Source: Methanobacteriota archaeon | GTDB taxonomy: Archaea > Thermoplasmatota > E2 > DHVEG-1 | DNA: 10,179 nt | Assembly: GCA_903930505.1 (NCBI GenBank) | Contig: CAIYYQ010000389.1 | Coordinates: 1-10,179, forward strand | Direction: 5' to 3' | Shown here: positions 1 to 9,200 of the stretch, piece after piece | Layout of the letters: the number at the start of each line of letters is the position of its first letter | How positions within the stretch are numbered: position 1 is the first letter of the stretch | Position numbers and translations under genes: made by a program | The notes under the pieces: generated by a model | Told to the model about the DNA's origin: nothing | Databases searched by the model: none | Seen by the model: only the letters and a program-made list of their open reading frames with translations

Positions 1-504
1 ATGGCGGAGGCACAAGGACTACAACGAAAAGAAATAAATGAGAGACTAAAAAAATTACAAAACGATGTCTCTGATTACTGTTTTCAATGTGCCAAATGCA
101 CCTCAGGATGTGAAGCCCACAAACTATTGGAACTTGAGCCGCATAAAATCGTCGCCCTCCTTAAAAAAGGATTAATCGACGAGCTTGTCAATGCCGATGT
201 CATCTGGACCTGCATGAGTTGCTTGAAATGTTTTGAACGATGTCCACAGAAAGTTGCCCCTGTAGAAATTTTATATGCACTAAAAAACCTTGCAGTCGCC
301 AACGGCAAACAAATACCTGGGCAATACACAGCAATTCTTCAATCTGTTTTATCGCTGGGTCTCATCCAAGATATACAAACGGTGACCACCAAAGAAAACA
401 TCACAATAAAACGAGATGATTTGGGACTACCACCATTGTCAAAACCAACTGATTCTGCCACGTTTCAAACGGCAATAATGAAACTTGCAGTTGAAAAAAT
501 TTAG
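1..504 (+). CDS. hdrC: HdrC-like heterodisulfide reductase iron-sulfur subunit
   Basis: This small cytoplasmic protein (167 aa) carries electrons through two [4Fe-4S] clusters between HdrA and the catalytic HdrB subunit. The two ferredoxin motifs are clear: C27-x2-C30-x2-C33-x3-C37 (core CFQCAKCTSGC) and C71-x2-C74-x2-C77-x3-C81 (core CMSCLKCFERC). The length and the spacing of the two motifs match the HdrC family, and there is no membrane segment, so this is not the HdrE/DsrM type of fused subunit. hdrB follows after 10 nt, the usual hdrC-hdrB order. The ATG lies on the first base of the window, so its promoter and ribosome site cannot be seen and a start further upstream cannot be excluded. 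The assignment is firm; the partner disulfide (CoM-S-S-CoB or another thiol) cannot be read from the sequence. Confidence 0.93.
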   Translation: MAEAQGLQRKEINERLKKLQNDVSDYCFQCAKCTSGCEAHKLLELEPHKIVALLKKGLIDELVNADVIWTCMSCLKCFERCPQKVAPVEILYALKNLAVANGKQIPGQYTAILQSVLSLGLIQDIQTVTTKENITIKRDDLGLPPLSKPTDSATFQTAIMKLAVEKI

Positions 505-514
505 AAAGGAACAC

Positions 515-1384
515 ATGATGAAAAAATATGGTTTTTACCCGGGCTGCCTGATGCCAACTGAACAGTACAGTTACGAGCTTTCTCTTCGAGAAACCCTTCC
601 TCTTCTTGATGTTGAGCTTGTCGACATCCCAGATTTTTCCTGTTGCGGTGAACCCCTGAAAAGCGTCAATAAAATGATGACGATTTATCTGTCAGCACGC
701 AATCTTGCACTTGCAGAAAAACATAATCTTGATCTTCTGGTTCCCTGTCCGATGTGTCATCTTGCACTCAGTGAATGTAAACGAGTTCTTTCTGGAAACG
801 AAGAGATGCATGATAAAATTGTTGCAACATTGGAATCTGAACATCTCAAATACACGGGAAAAACCAATCTTGTTCACACGGTTGATCTGCTTCATGATGT
901 CATCGGCGTTGATGAAATAAAAAAACACGTGAAAACACCATTCAAAGAGTTGAAAACAGCGGTACACTACGGATGCCACCTGATCCGCCCTACAGACGTT
1001 GGAAGACCGGTGGATGCAGAAAACCCGCAGAAAATCGAAGCAATACTTAAAGCAATTGGATTGAAACCTCACGACTATGCTCAGAAGCTTGATTGTTGCG
1101 GTGCTCCGCTGCTTGTCAATCACCCGGAAACATCACTTACAAAAACAGGGCAGAAACTACAAGCTGTTCAAACCCAGGGATTCGAATTGTTTGTTGATGT
1201 GTGCCCCTGGTGCCATAAAATGTTTGATTCACGACAAACCAAAGCAGGAGAAACCGTTGCAACAAAACTACAGGTTCCTGTCGTGTACCTTACCCAACTT
1301 CTCGGCATCGTCCTTGGGGCAAACATCGAAAAACTTGGGTTTAATTTAAACCAAAGCCCTATAGAAAAACTTCTATTGAAATAA
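515..1384 (+). CDS. hdrB: HdrB-like catalytic subunit with two CCG (non-cubane FeS) domains
   Basis: HdrB reduces a disulfide-type substrate at two non-cubane [4Fe-4S] clusters. Both CCG domains are complete in this 289-aa protein: C11-x31-C43-C44-x33-C78-x2-C81, and C154-x39-C194-C195-x34-C230-x2-C233. Length and motif spacing fit the family well, and no ligand is missing. Two adjacent in-frame ATGs (515 and 518) follow a GAAAGGA ribosome site at 504-510. Either may be used; the spacing to 518 is slightly more usual. An in-frame TTG at 485 inside hdrC is unlikely because it ignores that site. The gene sits 10 nt after hdrC and 15 nt before hdrA. The substrate is unknown: CoM-S-S-CoB in methanogens, other disulfides or persulfides elsewhere. 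Confidence 0.94.
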   Translation: MMKKYGFYPGCLMPTEQYSYELSLRETLPLLDVELVDIPDFSCCGEPLKSVNKMMTIYLSARNLALAEKHNLDLLVPCPMCHLALSECKRVLSGNEEMHDKIVATLESEHLKYTGKTNLVHTVDLLHDVIGVDEIKKHVKTPFKELKTAVHYGCHLIRPTDVGRPVDAENPQKIEAILKAIGLKPHDYAQKLDCCGAPLLVNHPETSLTKTGQKLQAVQTQGFELFVDVCPWCHKMFDSRQTKAGETVATKLQVPVVYLTQLLGIVLGANIEKLGFNLNQSPIEKLLLK

Positions 1385-1399
1385 AAAAGGAAAATTCAT

Positions 1400-3361
1400 A
1401 TGACTCATCGTATCGGTGTGTTCATCTGCCATTGCGGCATCAATATTGCACAAAACGTTGACGTGGAAGCACTGACCGAATATGCAAGTCATCTTGACGG
1501 TGTCATCGTCAGCAAGAATTACAAATACATGTGTTCTGATGCTGGCGCAAATGTTATTAAAGATGCGATCAAAGAACACAAGGTAGATCGTGTGGTGATT
1601 GCATCATGCTCTCCGCGTATGCATGAACATACGTTTCGTGAGGTTGTTCGCGACGGCGGCGTAAACCCCTATTGTTTGGAGATTGCAAATATCCGCGAAC
1701 AATGTTCTTGGGCGCATACCAATAAGGAGCAGGCAACTGAGAAAGCAAAAGCACTGGTGCGCAGCGCGGTTGCAAAAGCCAAACTCATGGAACCACTGCA
1801 TGCATCAACGATACCTGTTGTCCCTGAGGCTCTCGTGATTGGTGGGGGAATTGCAGGTATCCAGGCGTCTCTTGATCTTGCTAACGATGGATTCAAAGTG
1901 TACCTTGTAGAACGAGAACCGACGATTGGTGGGCGGATGGCGCAACTTGATAAAACATTTCCAACCCTTGATTGCGCATCATGTATTCTCACCCCAAAAA
2001 TGATGGAGGCTGCAAACCATGCCAACATCGAACTGTTTACTTACGCAGACATAGCGGGAATAGAAGGAAGCATCGGCAACTACACGATACAAATTAAAAA
2101 GAGACCACGGTACGTCGACATTGAGAAATGCACGGGTTGTGGTGATTGCGCACAGGCATGTCGACTGAAAGACCGTGTATCAAATGAGTTTGATTTAGGA
2201 CTTGGGAAACGAGGGGCAGCGTATCTTGCGTTTCCTCAAGCAGTCCCATTGAAATATGCGATTGATTCCAAGCATTGTCTGTTTCTCACCCGGGGAAAAT
2301 GCGGTGATACTCCAGCATGCAAAGAAGCCTGTTTGCAACAAGCAATTAACTTTGATCAAAAAGAGGAAATCATCACAAAAAAAGTTGGTGCGATCATCGT
2401 TGCTACCGGCTACGATTTACTTGATCCCTCTGCAATCTATGAGTATGGATACGCAACATCCGCAGATGTCATCACTTCACTTGAGCTGGAGCGGTTGATT
2501 AGTTCCTCAGGCCCAACAAAAGGAGAAATCCTTCGACCATCTGACCAGAAAAAACCAAAGAGCATCACATTCATCCTCTGTGTCGGTTCGCGGGATGAAA
2601 CCCAGTGCACATGGTGTTGTCGCATCGGATGCATGAGTGCATTGAAACATGTGTATCTCTTGCGGGAGAAACTTGGGGAAGATGTAGAAATCAATGTCTG
2701 CTACACCGATATACGTTCATATGGAAAAGGATACGAGGAGTTCTATAGAAACGTTCGAGGGTTGGAAGCAAACATGTTTCGTGGACGGCCATCGGAAATC
2801 CGAAATATGGCTGATCATTTACAAATCGATCTTTTTGATACAATGACGAATAAGTTGTTTGAAATTGGGACCGATCTTGTTGTCCTTGTCCCTGCGCTCG
2901 TTCCACGATCAGATGCAACGGAGCTTTCTCGTCTCCTTCATCTTACACAGAGCGGCGACGGGTTCCTCTTAGAGGCGCATCCGAAACTCAGACCGATGGA
3001 TACCTTTGTGAATGGGATATTCATCGCAGGCTGCTGTCAAGGCCCAAAAGATATACAAGATACCGTGTCGCAGGCGAGCGGGGCAGCATCGCGCGCAGCG
3101 TCGATTCTCTCAAAAAAAGAGTTGGAGATTGATCCGCTGATCGCCGCTGTTGATGAAGAGATATGCACCGGGTGTGGTATCTGTGTTGAGGTGTGTCCTT
3201 ATGAAGCACGGGTACTTAATGAGAAAAAAAGAATCGCTGAGGTGAACGAAGCGTTATGTGCAGGTTGTGGTGCATGTATTGCTGCATGTCCAAGTAATGC
3301 ATCGATTCATAAGAACTTCACCAAGAAACAACTGTTGAATATGGTTGACGATATTGTTTGA
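1400..3361 (+). CDS. hdrA: HdrA, complete FAD/iron-sulfur bifurcation subunit
   Basis: HdrA holds the FAD at which electron pairs are split or merged in Hdr complexes. This 653-aa protein has the full family layout. It starts with the N-terminal HdrA domain ([12 protein letters not shown], residues 5-16; C45, C70). The FAD Rossmann motif VIGGGIAG follows at 147-154, then the conserved KTFPTLDCASC region (C192, C195). An internal ferredoxin motif is at C244/C247/C250/C254. A second cysteine set is at C293, C301, C307 and C311, and the CVGSRDETQCTWCC stretch is at 394-407. The protein ends with two [4Fe-4S] motifs at C589/C592/C595/C599 and C620/C623/C626/C630. The ATG at 1400 has an AAGGA site about 8 nt upstream. 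This intact copy is the reference that exposes the split HdrA downstream. The next gene starts 9 nt after its TGA. Confidence 0.95.
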   Translation: MTHRIGVFICHCGINIAQNVDVEALTEYASHLDGVIVSKNYKYMCSDAGANVIKDAIKEHKVDRVVIASCSPRMHEHTFREVVRDGGVNPYCLEIANIREQCSWAHTNKEQATEKAKALVRSAVAKAKLMEPLHASTIPVVPEALVIGGGIAGIQASLDLANDGFKVYLVEREPTIGGRMAQLDKTFPTLDCASCILTPKMMEAANHANIELFTYADIAGIEGSIGNYTIQIKKRPRYVDIEKCTGCGDCAQACRLKDRVSNEFDLGLGKRGAAYLAFPQAVPLKYAIDSKHCLFLTRGKCGDTPACKEACLQQAINFDQKEEIITKKVGAIIVATGYDLLDPSAIYEYGYATSADVITSLELERLISSSGPTKGEILRPSDQKKPKSITFILCVGSRDETQCTWCCRIGCMSALKHVYLLREKLGEDVEINVCYTDIRSYGKGYEEFYRNVRGLEANMFRGRPSEIRNMADHLQIDLFDTMTNKLFEIGTDLVVLVPALVPRSDATELSRLLHLTQSGDGFLLEAHPKLRPMDTFVNGIFIAGCCQGPKDIQDTVSQASGAASRAASILSKKELEIDPLIAAVDEEICTGCGICVEVCPYEARVLNEKKRIAEVNEALCAGCGACIAACPSNASIHKNFTKKQLLNMVDDIV

Positions 3362-3370
3362 GCGTAGAAG

Positions 3371-4300
3371 ATGACAGATGAAAAGAAAACTTTAGGTACT
3401 GCTGCAAAACATGGATCAGTGTTAGTTATCGGTGGTGGTATTGCTGGTATTCAGTCAGCGCTCGATCTTGCTGACGCAGGTTTTAAGGTTTACATTGTTG
3501 AACGTGGACCAAGCATTGGCGGTACGATGCCTCAATTGGATAAAACCTTTCCAACTAACGACTGTGCCATGTGTATTCTCGCCCCAAAACTTGTTGCAAC
3601 TGGCAGACATCCAAGCATAGAGCTCGTTACCTATTCTGATCTCAAGAGTCTTGAGGGTGAGCCTGGCAACTTTTTGGTTACTATCAACAAGAGAGCTCGA
3701 TCCGTGGACGAATCCCTATGCACTGGTTGTGGAAGTTGTGTTGAGAACTGTTTAGTACGATTTAAACCTCAAATACCTCCAAAGCGAGATATAAGAAAGG
3801 AGATGGATGAGACTGACATCAAGAAGATCGACGAGATCATCAGGAGATTTGGTAAGGATCGTGGGTCGCTAATACAAGTTATGCAGGCGATTAACGTTGC
3901 ATATAACTACCTTCCTGAGATCACCCTCAAATATGTCGCTCAGGAATTGGAGGTTCCTCTTACCCAAGTCTATCACGTTGCCACATTCTACACAGCTTTC
4001 TCCTTACAACCTCGAGGTAAGCATACTATAAAGGTATGTATGGGAACGGCTTGCCACGTGCGGGGCAGCCCCAGAGTGTTAGACGAGATAAAACGACATC
4101 TAAAAATAGAGCCAGGTGAAACCACCAAGGATGAGCTATTCACCCTTGAGACTGTCAACTGCCTCGGAGCTTGTGCCTTAGGTCCTGTGGTCGTCATCGA
4201 CGATGTTTATTATATGCTAAAACCTGGCGGCTTCGACACTATCTTGAATCAGTTTACCAAAGAGAAGAAATCCACTTCCCTACTGAAGGTGAGACAATGA
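3371..4300 (+). CDS. Chimera: HdrA N-terminal FAD fragment fused to NuoE-like [2Fe-2S] subunit
   Basis: Two unrelated modules are joined in one 309-aa frame. Residues 16-127 match the FAD half of Hdr[13 protein letters not shown] (18-28), [11 protein letters not shown] (58-68) and an intact ferredoxin motif C117/C120/C123/C127. The HdrA N-terminal FICHCG domain is absent, and everything after C127 that HdrA should have is missing. From about residue 145 ([12 protein letters not shown]) the protein is a complete NuoE/24-kDa-type thioredoxin-like subunit, with C223-x4-C228 (CMGTAC) and C264-x3-C268 (CLGAC) as [2Fe-2S] ligands. NuoE passes electrons to or from NuoF, whose gene overlaps this stop codon by 4 nt. 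The missing HdrA remainder lies in the gene at 6233. The start at 3371 has only a weak ribosome site (GAAG), so translation may be coupled to hdrA. Domain identities are firm; the function of the HdrA fragment is inferred. Confidence 0.9.
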   Translation: MTDEKKTLGTAAKHGSVLVIGGGIAGIQSALDLADAGFKVYIVERGPSIGGTMPQLDKTFPTNDCAMCILAPKLVATGRHPSIELVTYSDLKSLEGEPGNFLVTINKRARSVDESLCTGCGSCVENCLVRFKPQIPPKRDIRKEMDETDIKKIDEIIRRFGKDRGSLIQVMQAINVAYNYLPEITLKYVAQELEVPLTQVYHVATFYTAFSLQPRGKHTIKVCMGTACHVRGSPRVLDEIKRHLKIEPGETTKDELFTLETVNCLGACALGPVVVIDDVYYMLKPGGFDTILNQFTKEKKSTSLLKVRQ

Positions 4301-6231
4301 ACACGAATGCTATTCAGACAATGGGAATCTCATGTTCACCCCAAGAAATCATCCATTCCCTTCGACTCGCAAGACTCTCCTCAATAAAAGAACTGGATAA
4401 TCTAACTGTTAAACTTAAAAAACAAAGACAGAATGCTAAAGGAAGAACTGTAGTTGTTCCCGGGGGAACATGTGGTCGAGCACGTGGATCTCAAAAGATT
4501 ATTGACACAGTAAAGGCAGAACTCGAACAAACAGGTCTGTCCAATACTGTTACTCTCAGGACTTGCGGGTGCATTGGATATTGTGATCAGGAACCTATGA
4601 TTCTCATTCTCCCAGAGAAGATAATCTACCCAAAAGTGGATCCCTCAAGGGTTGCAGACATTATCAAAATGACAGTAAAAGATGGCACGATTATACAAGA
4701 CTTTTTATGGAAGAATCCCACAACCGGAAAAACAGTACCCTATTTAGATGATATGCCATTCTACAGTACACAAGCACGAATAATTTCCGGGAATAACCAA
4801 CTCATCGATCCTGCAAATATTCTAGACTATATAGCTGTAGGAGGCTATACGGCTCTCGCTACAATATTTCGTGAGAAAATACCTCCTGAACAGATTGTTA
4901 ACATGATCACTCAATCAGGTCTCAGAGGGAGAGGGGGAGCTGGTTTTCCCACGGGTAAGAAATGGGAATCAGCACGGAATGTTCCTGCAATAGATGGTAT
5001 AAAATACGTTATCTGTAACGCTGATGAAGGAGACCCAGGGGCCTATGCGAACCGTGGTCTTCTCGAGGCGAATCCTCACAGCGTTCTGGAAGGTATGATA
5101 CTTGGTGCTTACAGTTTAGGTGCCAATCAGGGATATATTTATGTCAGGGCAGAATACCCTCTTGCGATAGACTATTTCGATCTTGCACTTAAGAGCGCGG
5201 AGGCGCTTGGTCTTTTAGGCGACAACATATTAGGTAGTGGTTTCTCTTTTACTATGAAGATCGCAAGAGGTGGAGGGGCTTTTGTCTGTGGTGAATCTAC
5301 AGCCCTAATGGCCTCTATAGAGGGCAAGGCCGGTGAACCCCGAGTTAAACATATCCATAGTACAACGAGGGGTCTTTTTGAGAGACCCACCGTCTTGAAT
5401 AATGTAGAAACCTGGGCTAACATCCCTCTTATCGTAAATAAAGGCGTGGATTGGTATCGAGGGATAGGTACAGAGGGGAGTAAGGGCACAAAAATATTTT
5501 CTATTGTAGGTAAGGTGAATAATACTGGATTGGTTGAAGTCCCTATGGGCACCACTATCCGTGAGATAGTTTATAATATAGGTGGGGGTGTCAAGGAAGA
5601 TAAAAAATTCAAAGCAGTACAGATCGGGGGTCCATCTGGTGGTTGTATCCCTGAACAACATCTAGATCTGCCTATCGACTATGATAGTCTTACCAAGGCT
5701 GGGGCTATGATGGGATCCGGCGGCATGATTGTCATGGATGAAGGCACCTGTATGGTTGACGTGGCGAAGTACTTTGTTAACTTTTTAAAGAACGAATCTT
5801 GCGGCAAATGCACACCTTGTCGTGAAGGCTTAGTTCAGATGCATGGGATACTGACTGATATAACTGAAGGTAAGGGAAAAGAAGGTGACATAGAACTATT
5901 AGAAGAACTTGCTGAGATAGTCACTGATACATCGCTGTGTCAATTAGGGATTACAGCTCCTAACCCTATCCTAACTACATTGCGGTATTTCAGGGATGAA
6001 TATAACGCACATATCACAGATAAGAAATGTCCGGCTAAGGTGTGCAAAGCCCTGATTAAATTCACCATAGACCCAAAGAAATGCACTGGATGTACTCTAT
6101 GCGCTAAAAAATGTCCAGTTGGAGCCGTTAATGGCGAATCAAAGAAAACCCATACCATTGATCAGAAGATTTGCATAAAATGCGGAGTATGCCATGATAC
6201 CTGCAAATTCGATGCGGTGGAGGTGGATTAA
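4297..6231 (+). CDS. nuoF: NuoF/HndC-like NADH-binding flavoprotein with extra ferredoxin domain
   Basis: This 644-aa protein is the NADH-oxidising (or NAD-reducing) FMN subunit of the complex I / NAD-dependent hydrogenase family. Residues about 50-100 form a thioredoxin-like [2Fe-2S] domain with GTCGRARGS and CGCIGYC (C59, C90, C92, C96). The NADH/FMN core carries [16 protein letters not shown] (208-223), [10 protein letters not shown] (241-250) and [13 protein letters not shown] (325-337). The N3-type [4Fe-4S] motif is [11 protein letters not shown] plus a distal cysteine (C502, C505, C508, C548). A C-terminal pair of [4Fe-4S] motifs follows (C596/599/602/606 and C626/629/632/636), as in the long HndC/HydB-type proteins rather than short NuoF. 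The chosen ATG overlaps the upstream stop as ATGA and has AAGGTGA 4 nt upstream. A longer reading from 4171 would overlap nuoE by 130 nt. Arginine and isoleucine codons look different from hdrA. Confidence 0.93.
   Translation: MNTNAIQTMGISCSPQEIIHSLRLARLSSIKELDNLTVKLKKQRQNAKGRTVVVPGGTCGRARGSQKIIDTVKAELEQTGLSNTVTLRTCGCIGYCDQEPMILILPEKIIYPKVDPSRVADIIKMTVKDGTIIQDFLWKNPTTGKTVPYLDDMPFYSTQARIISGNNQLIDPANILDYIAVGGYTALATIFREKIPPEQIVNMITQSGLRGRGGAGFPTGKKWESARNVPAIDGIKYVICNADEGDPGAYANRGLLEANPHSVLEGMILGAYSLGANQGYIYVRAEYPLAIDYFDLALKSAEALGLLGDNILGSGFSFTMKIARGGGAFVCGESTALMASIEGKAGEPRVKHIHSTTRGLFERPTVLNNVETWANIPLIVNKGVDWYRGIGTEGSKGTKIFSIVGKVNNTGLVEVPMGTTIREIVYNIGGGVKEDKKFKAVQIGGPSGGCIPEQHLDLPIDYDSLTKAGAMMGSGGMIVMDEGTCMVDVAKYFVNFLKNESCGKCTPCREGLVQMHGILTDITEGKGKEGDIELLEELAEIVTDTSLCQLGITAPNPILTTLRYFRDEYNAHITDKKCPAKVCKALIKFTIDPKKCTGCTLCAKKCPVGAVNGESKKTHTIDQKICIKCGVCHDTCKFDAVEVD
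6219..6225 (+). promoter_or_regulatory. Strong ribosome binding site GGAGGTG that decides the start at 6233
   Basis: GGAGGTG lies inside the last codons of nuoF, seven nucleotides before an ATA codon at 6233. The ATA codon begins a reading that continues as VKILID, the expected N-terminus of a NuoG-type ferredoxin domain. The nearest upstream in-frame ATG (6212) lies before this site and has no ribosome site of its own. The position therefore points to initiation at 6233, on a codon that is ATA in this sequence instead of ATG. Confidence 0.7.
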
Positions 6232-6232
6232 A

Positions 6233-9200
6233 ATAGTTAAGATACTCATCGATTCCCAGGAATACGAGGCAAAACCAGAGGAAACCGTGCTCGAGGTTGC
6301 CCGAAGAAACAATATCTACATCCCTACGCTTTGCTATCATCCAGCAGTTTCACCATACAGCGTCTGCCGACTGTGTATGGTAGAAGCAACTCAGCGGGGA
6401 AGAACCACGGTAACCGCCTCCTGCAGTCTACTGGTAAAGGAAGGAATGGAAATCAAAACATCCCCCCCTCGAATCCTGAAGGCGCGAAAAATCCTCATGG
6501 AACTATACCTCGCTAAATGCCCGAAATCCAAAGAACTCAAGGAACTAGCCACTATATTTGGCGTGAAAACAACCCGGTTCAGGACCTACACTGACCCTGA
6601 TAATCAATGTATTCTCTGCGGGCTTTGTGTCCAAGTTTGCAGCCAGGTAATGGGAGTACATGCATTGGGATTCGGTAACCGCGGCTCACAGAGAAAAATC
6701 ACCACCCCCTTCCAAGAACTATCAGAAGTCTGTATGACCTGCGGCGCATGCTCCTTCGTCTGCCCTACACATTGTATAGATTTATCTGCCCAAAGTCCAA
6801 ATGAACCAAAACCCATTACCAACGAGTTCGACGCAGGTCTGAAACAGCGGGGTGCCATCTATATTCCTTTTCCTCAGGCTATACCCAACGTGCCAGTGAT
6901 CGACAAAGAAACCTGCATGTACTATCTAAACGGAACCTGCAAGTCTTGTGAGAAGTTCTGTGAAAAGGGTGCATTGAAGTACGACCAGAAAGACCAAGAG
7001 ATCAAAGTAAGTGTAGGTTCAGTGATTCTCTCTCCAGGTTTCGATAAATATGAGCCACCCAAGGGTGGCAGCTACGGATACCGGATCTATCCTAACGTGT
7101 TAACGAGCATCGAGTTTGAACGCATGCTCTCCGCATCAGGACCATACGAGGGACATATTACGCGTATTTCTGATGGTCAACCCCCTAAAAAGATCGCATG
7201 GTTACAATGTGTTGGTTCCCGAGATGAGAGTTGTGATAAACTGTATTGCTCCTCGGTCTGCTGCATGTATGCAACCAAAGAAGCGATAATTGCCAAGGAA
7301 CATCAACCTGGGGTAGAAACACATATTTATTTCATGGACATGCGATCCTTTGGAAAGGATTTTGAGAAATACTATAACCGAGCGAAAGACGAGTATGGCG
7401 TAATTTATCGCAGATGCCGCATTCCTGGGGTGGAACAAGATAGGAAAACAAAGAACCTAATAATTCGATATGTAGATGACAAAGGAAAAATTCTAATTGA
7501 CACCTATGATATAGTTGTGCTCTCTGTTGGACTAGAGCCATGCAAAGAATTAAAGGATCTCAGCAAAATTCTTGAGATTAATCTCAATGAGTATGGTTTC
7601 ATTGAAACCTCTCCCTTTTCTCAAATAGTAACATCAAGAAAAGGCATATATGCCTCTGGAGTAGCAACTGAACCTAAAGATATTCCTGAGAGTGTTATAC
7701 AAGCATCAGCAGCTGCTGCAGAGGCCGCAAAGGGCATCTCCGACGTGCGGGGAACAGAGATTATAGAAAAGAAATACCCTGAAGAGATTGACGTTGGCAA
7801 GGATTTCCCAAGAATAGGAGTTTTTATCTGTCACTGTGGCATCAACATCGGTGGCATCGTAGATGTTAAAAGAGTCGTTGAGTATACAAAAACCCTTCCT
7901 TATGTAGTGTATGCTGATGACAGCATCTATACCTGCTCTCAAGATTCCCAGGAACAAATAAAGGGGAAGATAAAAGAGCTCGGTCTGAATCGTATTGTGA
8001 TTGCATCCTGTACACCGCGGACCCATGAACCGCTTTTCCAGGATACCCTTCGTGAGACTGGTTTGAATCCACATCTTTTTGAAATGGCGAACATTAGAGA
8101 TCAAAACTCTTGGGTTCATAAAAACGAACCAGAAAAAGCAACCGAAAAAGCTATCGATGCAGTGAAGATGGCAGTAGCGAAGGCATTAAATCTGTATGCA
8201 GTTCATCATTTACAGATACCAGTAATTCCTAGTGCACTTGTTATTGGCGGTGGAATATCTGGTATGCATGCTGCTCTCTCTATTGCAGAGCAGGGATATC
8301 AGGCGTTTCTCGTTGAAAAAGAACCAGTTCTGGGTGGCCATCTAACAGATATCTATTTCGGCATTAATGGAGAGAAACCACAAGAATTGCTCAAAGAGAC
8401 CATCGAAAAAGTAACTGCTCATTCAAAGATACAGGTATTCACTAATACAACTATAAAAGATATCGCAGGTTATGTAGGTAATTTTAAGACTTCGTTGAAA
8501 TCCAAAGAGACGGAGAAGCCAACGGAGATCGAACACGGTATTATCGTTGTGGCAACCGGTGGACTTCCCTACAAACCCGTAGAATATCAGTATGCAAAGA
8601 GCGATAATATCATCACACAGACAGCATTTGAAAAAGATCTCTACACCGAGACATCTTATCTGAAGAAGCTTCAGGAACTTGTAATGATTCAGTGTGTTGG
8701 ATCACGGAACGATGAACATCCCTATTGCAGCCGAGTTTGTTGTTCACAGGCATTGAAGAATGCATTACAATTAAAAGAAATCAATCCTAATGTTGCCATA
8801 TATATCCTGTACCGAGATATTCGAACCTATGGATTCCGGGAGGATGTACTATATCGAAAAGCTCGGAAAAAAGGCATCATCTTTATACGGTATGATGAAA
8901 ATGATGAACCGAAGATTCTCATTGATAACGGCAAGATAACCGTAAAAACAAAAGATGAAATACTAGACAGAGAACTCCATCTGCATCCTGATACATTGGT
9001 GTTGAGCACCGGGATCATACCACAGGATAATCTGGCGTTAGCACAGATGCTGAAGGTGCCATTAAATGAAGATCGGTTCTATGCTGAGGCACATGTAAAA
9101 CTACGTCCAATTGATTTCTCAACTGATGGTATCTTCTTATGTGGACTTGCGCATTCACCTCGATTTATCGAAGAGTCGATACTGCAGGCGAAGGCGACTG

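Larger units (their letters stand above)
3752..6820 (+). other. In-frame nuoE-nuoF-nuoG' block inserted in an HdrA gene
   Basis: This marks the segment that separates two parts of what would otherwise be a single HdrA. The left HdrA part ends just after its ferredoxin motif (last cysteine codon 3749-3751). The right part resumes at [11 protein letters not shown], from about 6821. In the intact HdrA at 1400-3361 the corresponding points (C254 and N262) are only seven residues apart. The block between holds nuoE, all of nuoF and the N-terminal third of nuoG, in the standard order. It reads in frame into HdrA at both ends. The exact edges are uncertain by a few tens of bases: left 3752-3802, right 6764-6820. 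No terminal repeats, target duplication or transposase are visible. Insertion is the simplest reading; a gene fusion history with several steps is possible. Confidence 0.75.

Noticed and set aside
485..514. TTG start for HdrB at 485
   Set aside because: It lies inside hdrC with no ribosome site; the ATGs at 515 and 518 follow GAAAGGA and give the usual HdrB N-terminus.
692..1123. Minus-strand 143-aa open frame opposite hdrB
   Set aside because: Lies opposite the conserved CCG domain; composition looks like a reverse-strand artefact.
1338..1352. Palindrome GGTTTAATTTAAACC near the end of hdrB
   Set aside because: Inside the coding sequence, with AT-rich arms of only seven bases and no U-tract after it; not a credible terminator or operator.
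1669..2028. Minus-strand 119-aa open frame opposite hdrA
   Set aside because: Antisense shadow of the conserved FAD-binding region; no family resemblance.
3356..3373. In-frame TGA (selenocysteine) readthrough joining HdrA to the following gene
   Set aside because: HdrA is complete at its TGA after the usual C-terminal residues, and the next gene is in a different frame.
4171..4296. Longer N-terminus for NuoF from an ATG at 4171
   Set aside because: It would overlap nuoE by 130 nt, adds a low-quality non-homologous stretch, and ignores the AAGGTGA site just before the ATG at 4297.
5172..5661. Minus-strand open frames opposite nuoF (two overlapping frames, 127 and 118 aa)
   Set aside because: Both lie fully opposite a well-supported gene, have no ribosome site that I can see and no recognisable domain.
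3752..6820. Transposon or integron as the carrier of the nuoEFG' block
   Set aside because: No transposase, terminal inverted repeats or direct target repeats could be seen at either junction.
3371..6820. Simple assembly chimera as explanation for the split HdrA
   Set aside because: Two independent junctions would have to fall at the same HdrA position and both stay in frame. It is still worth confirming with reads.
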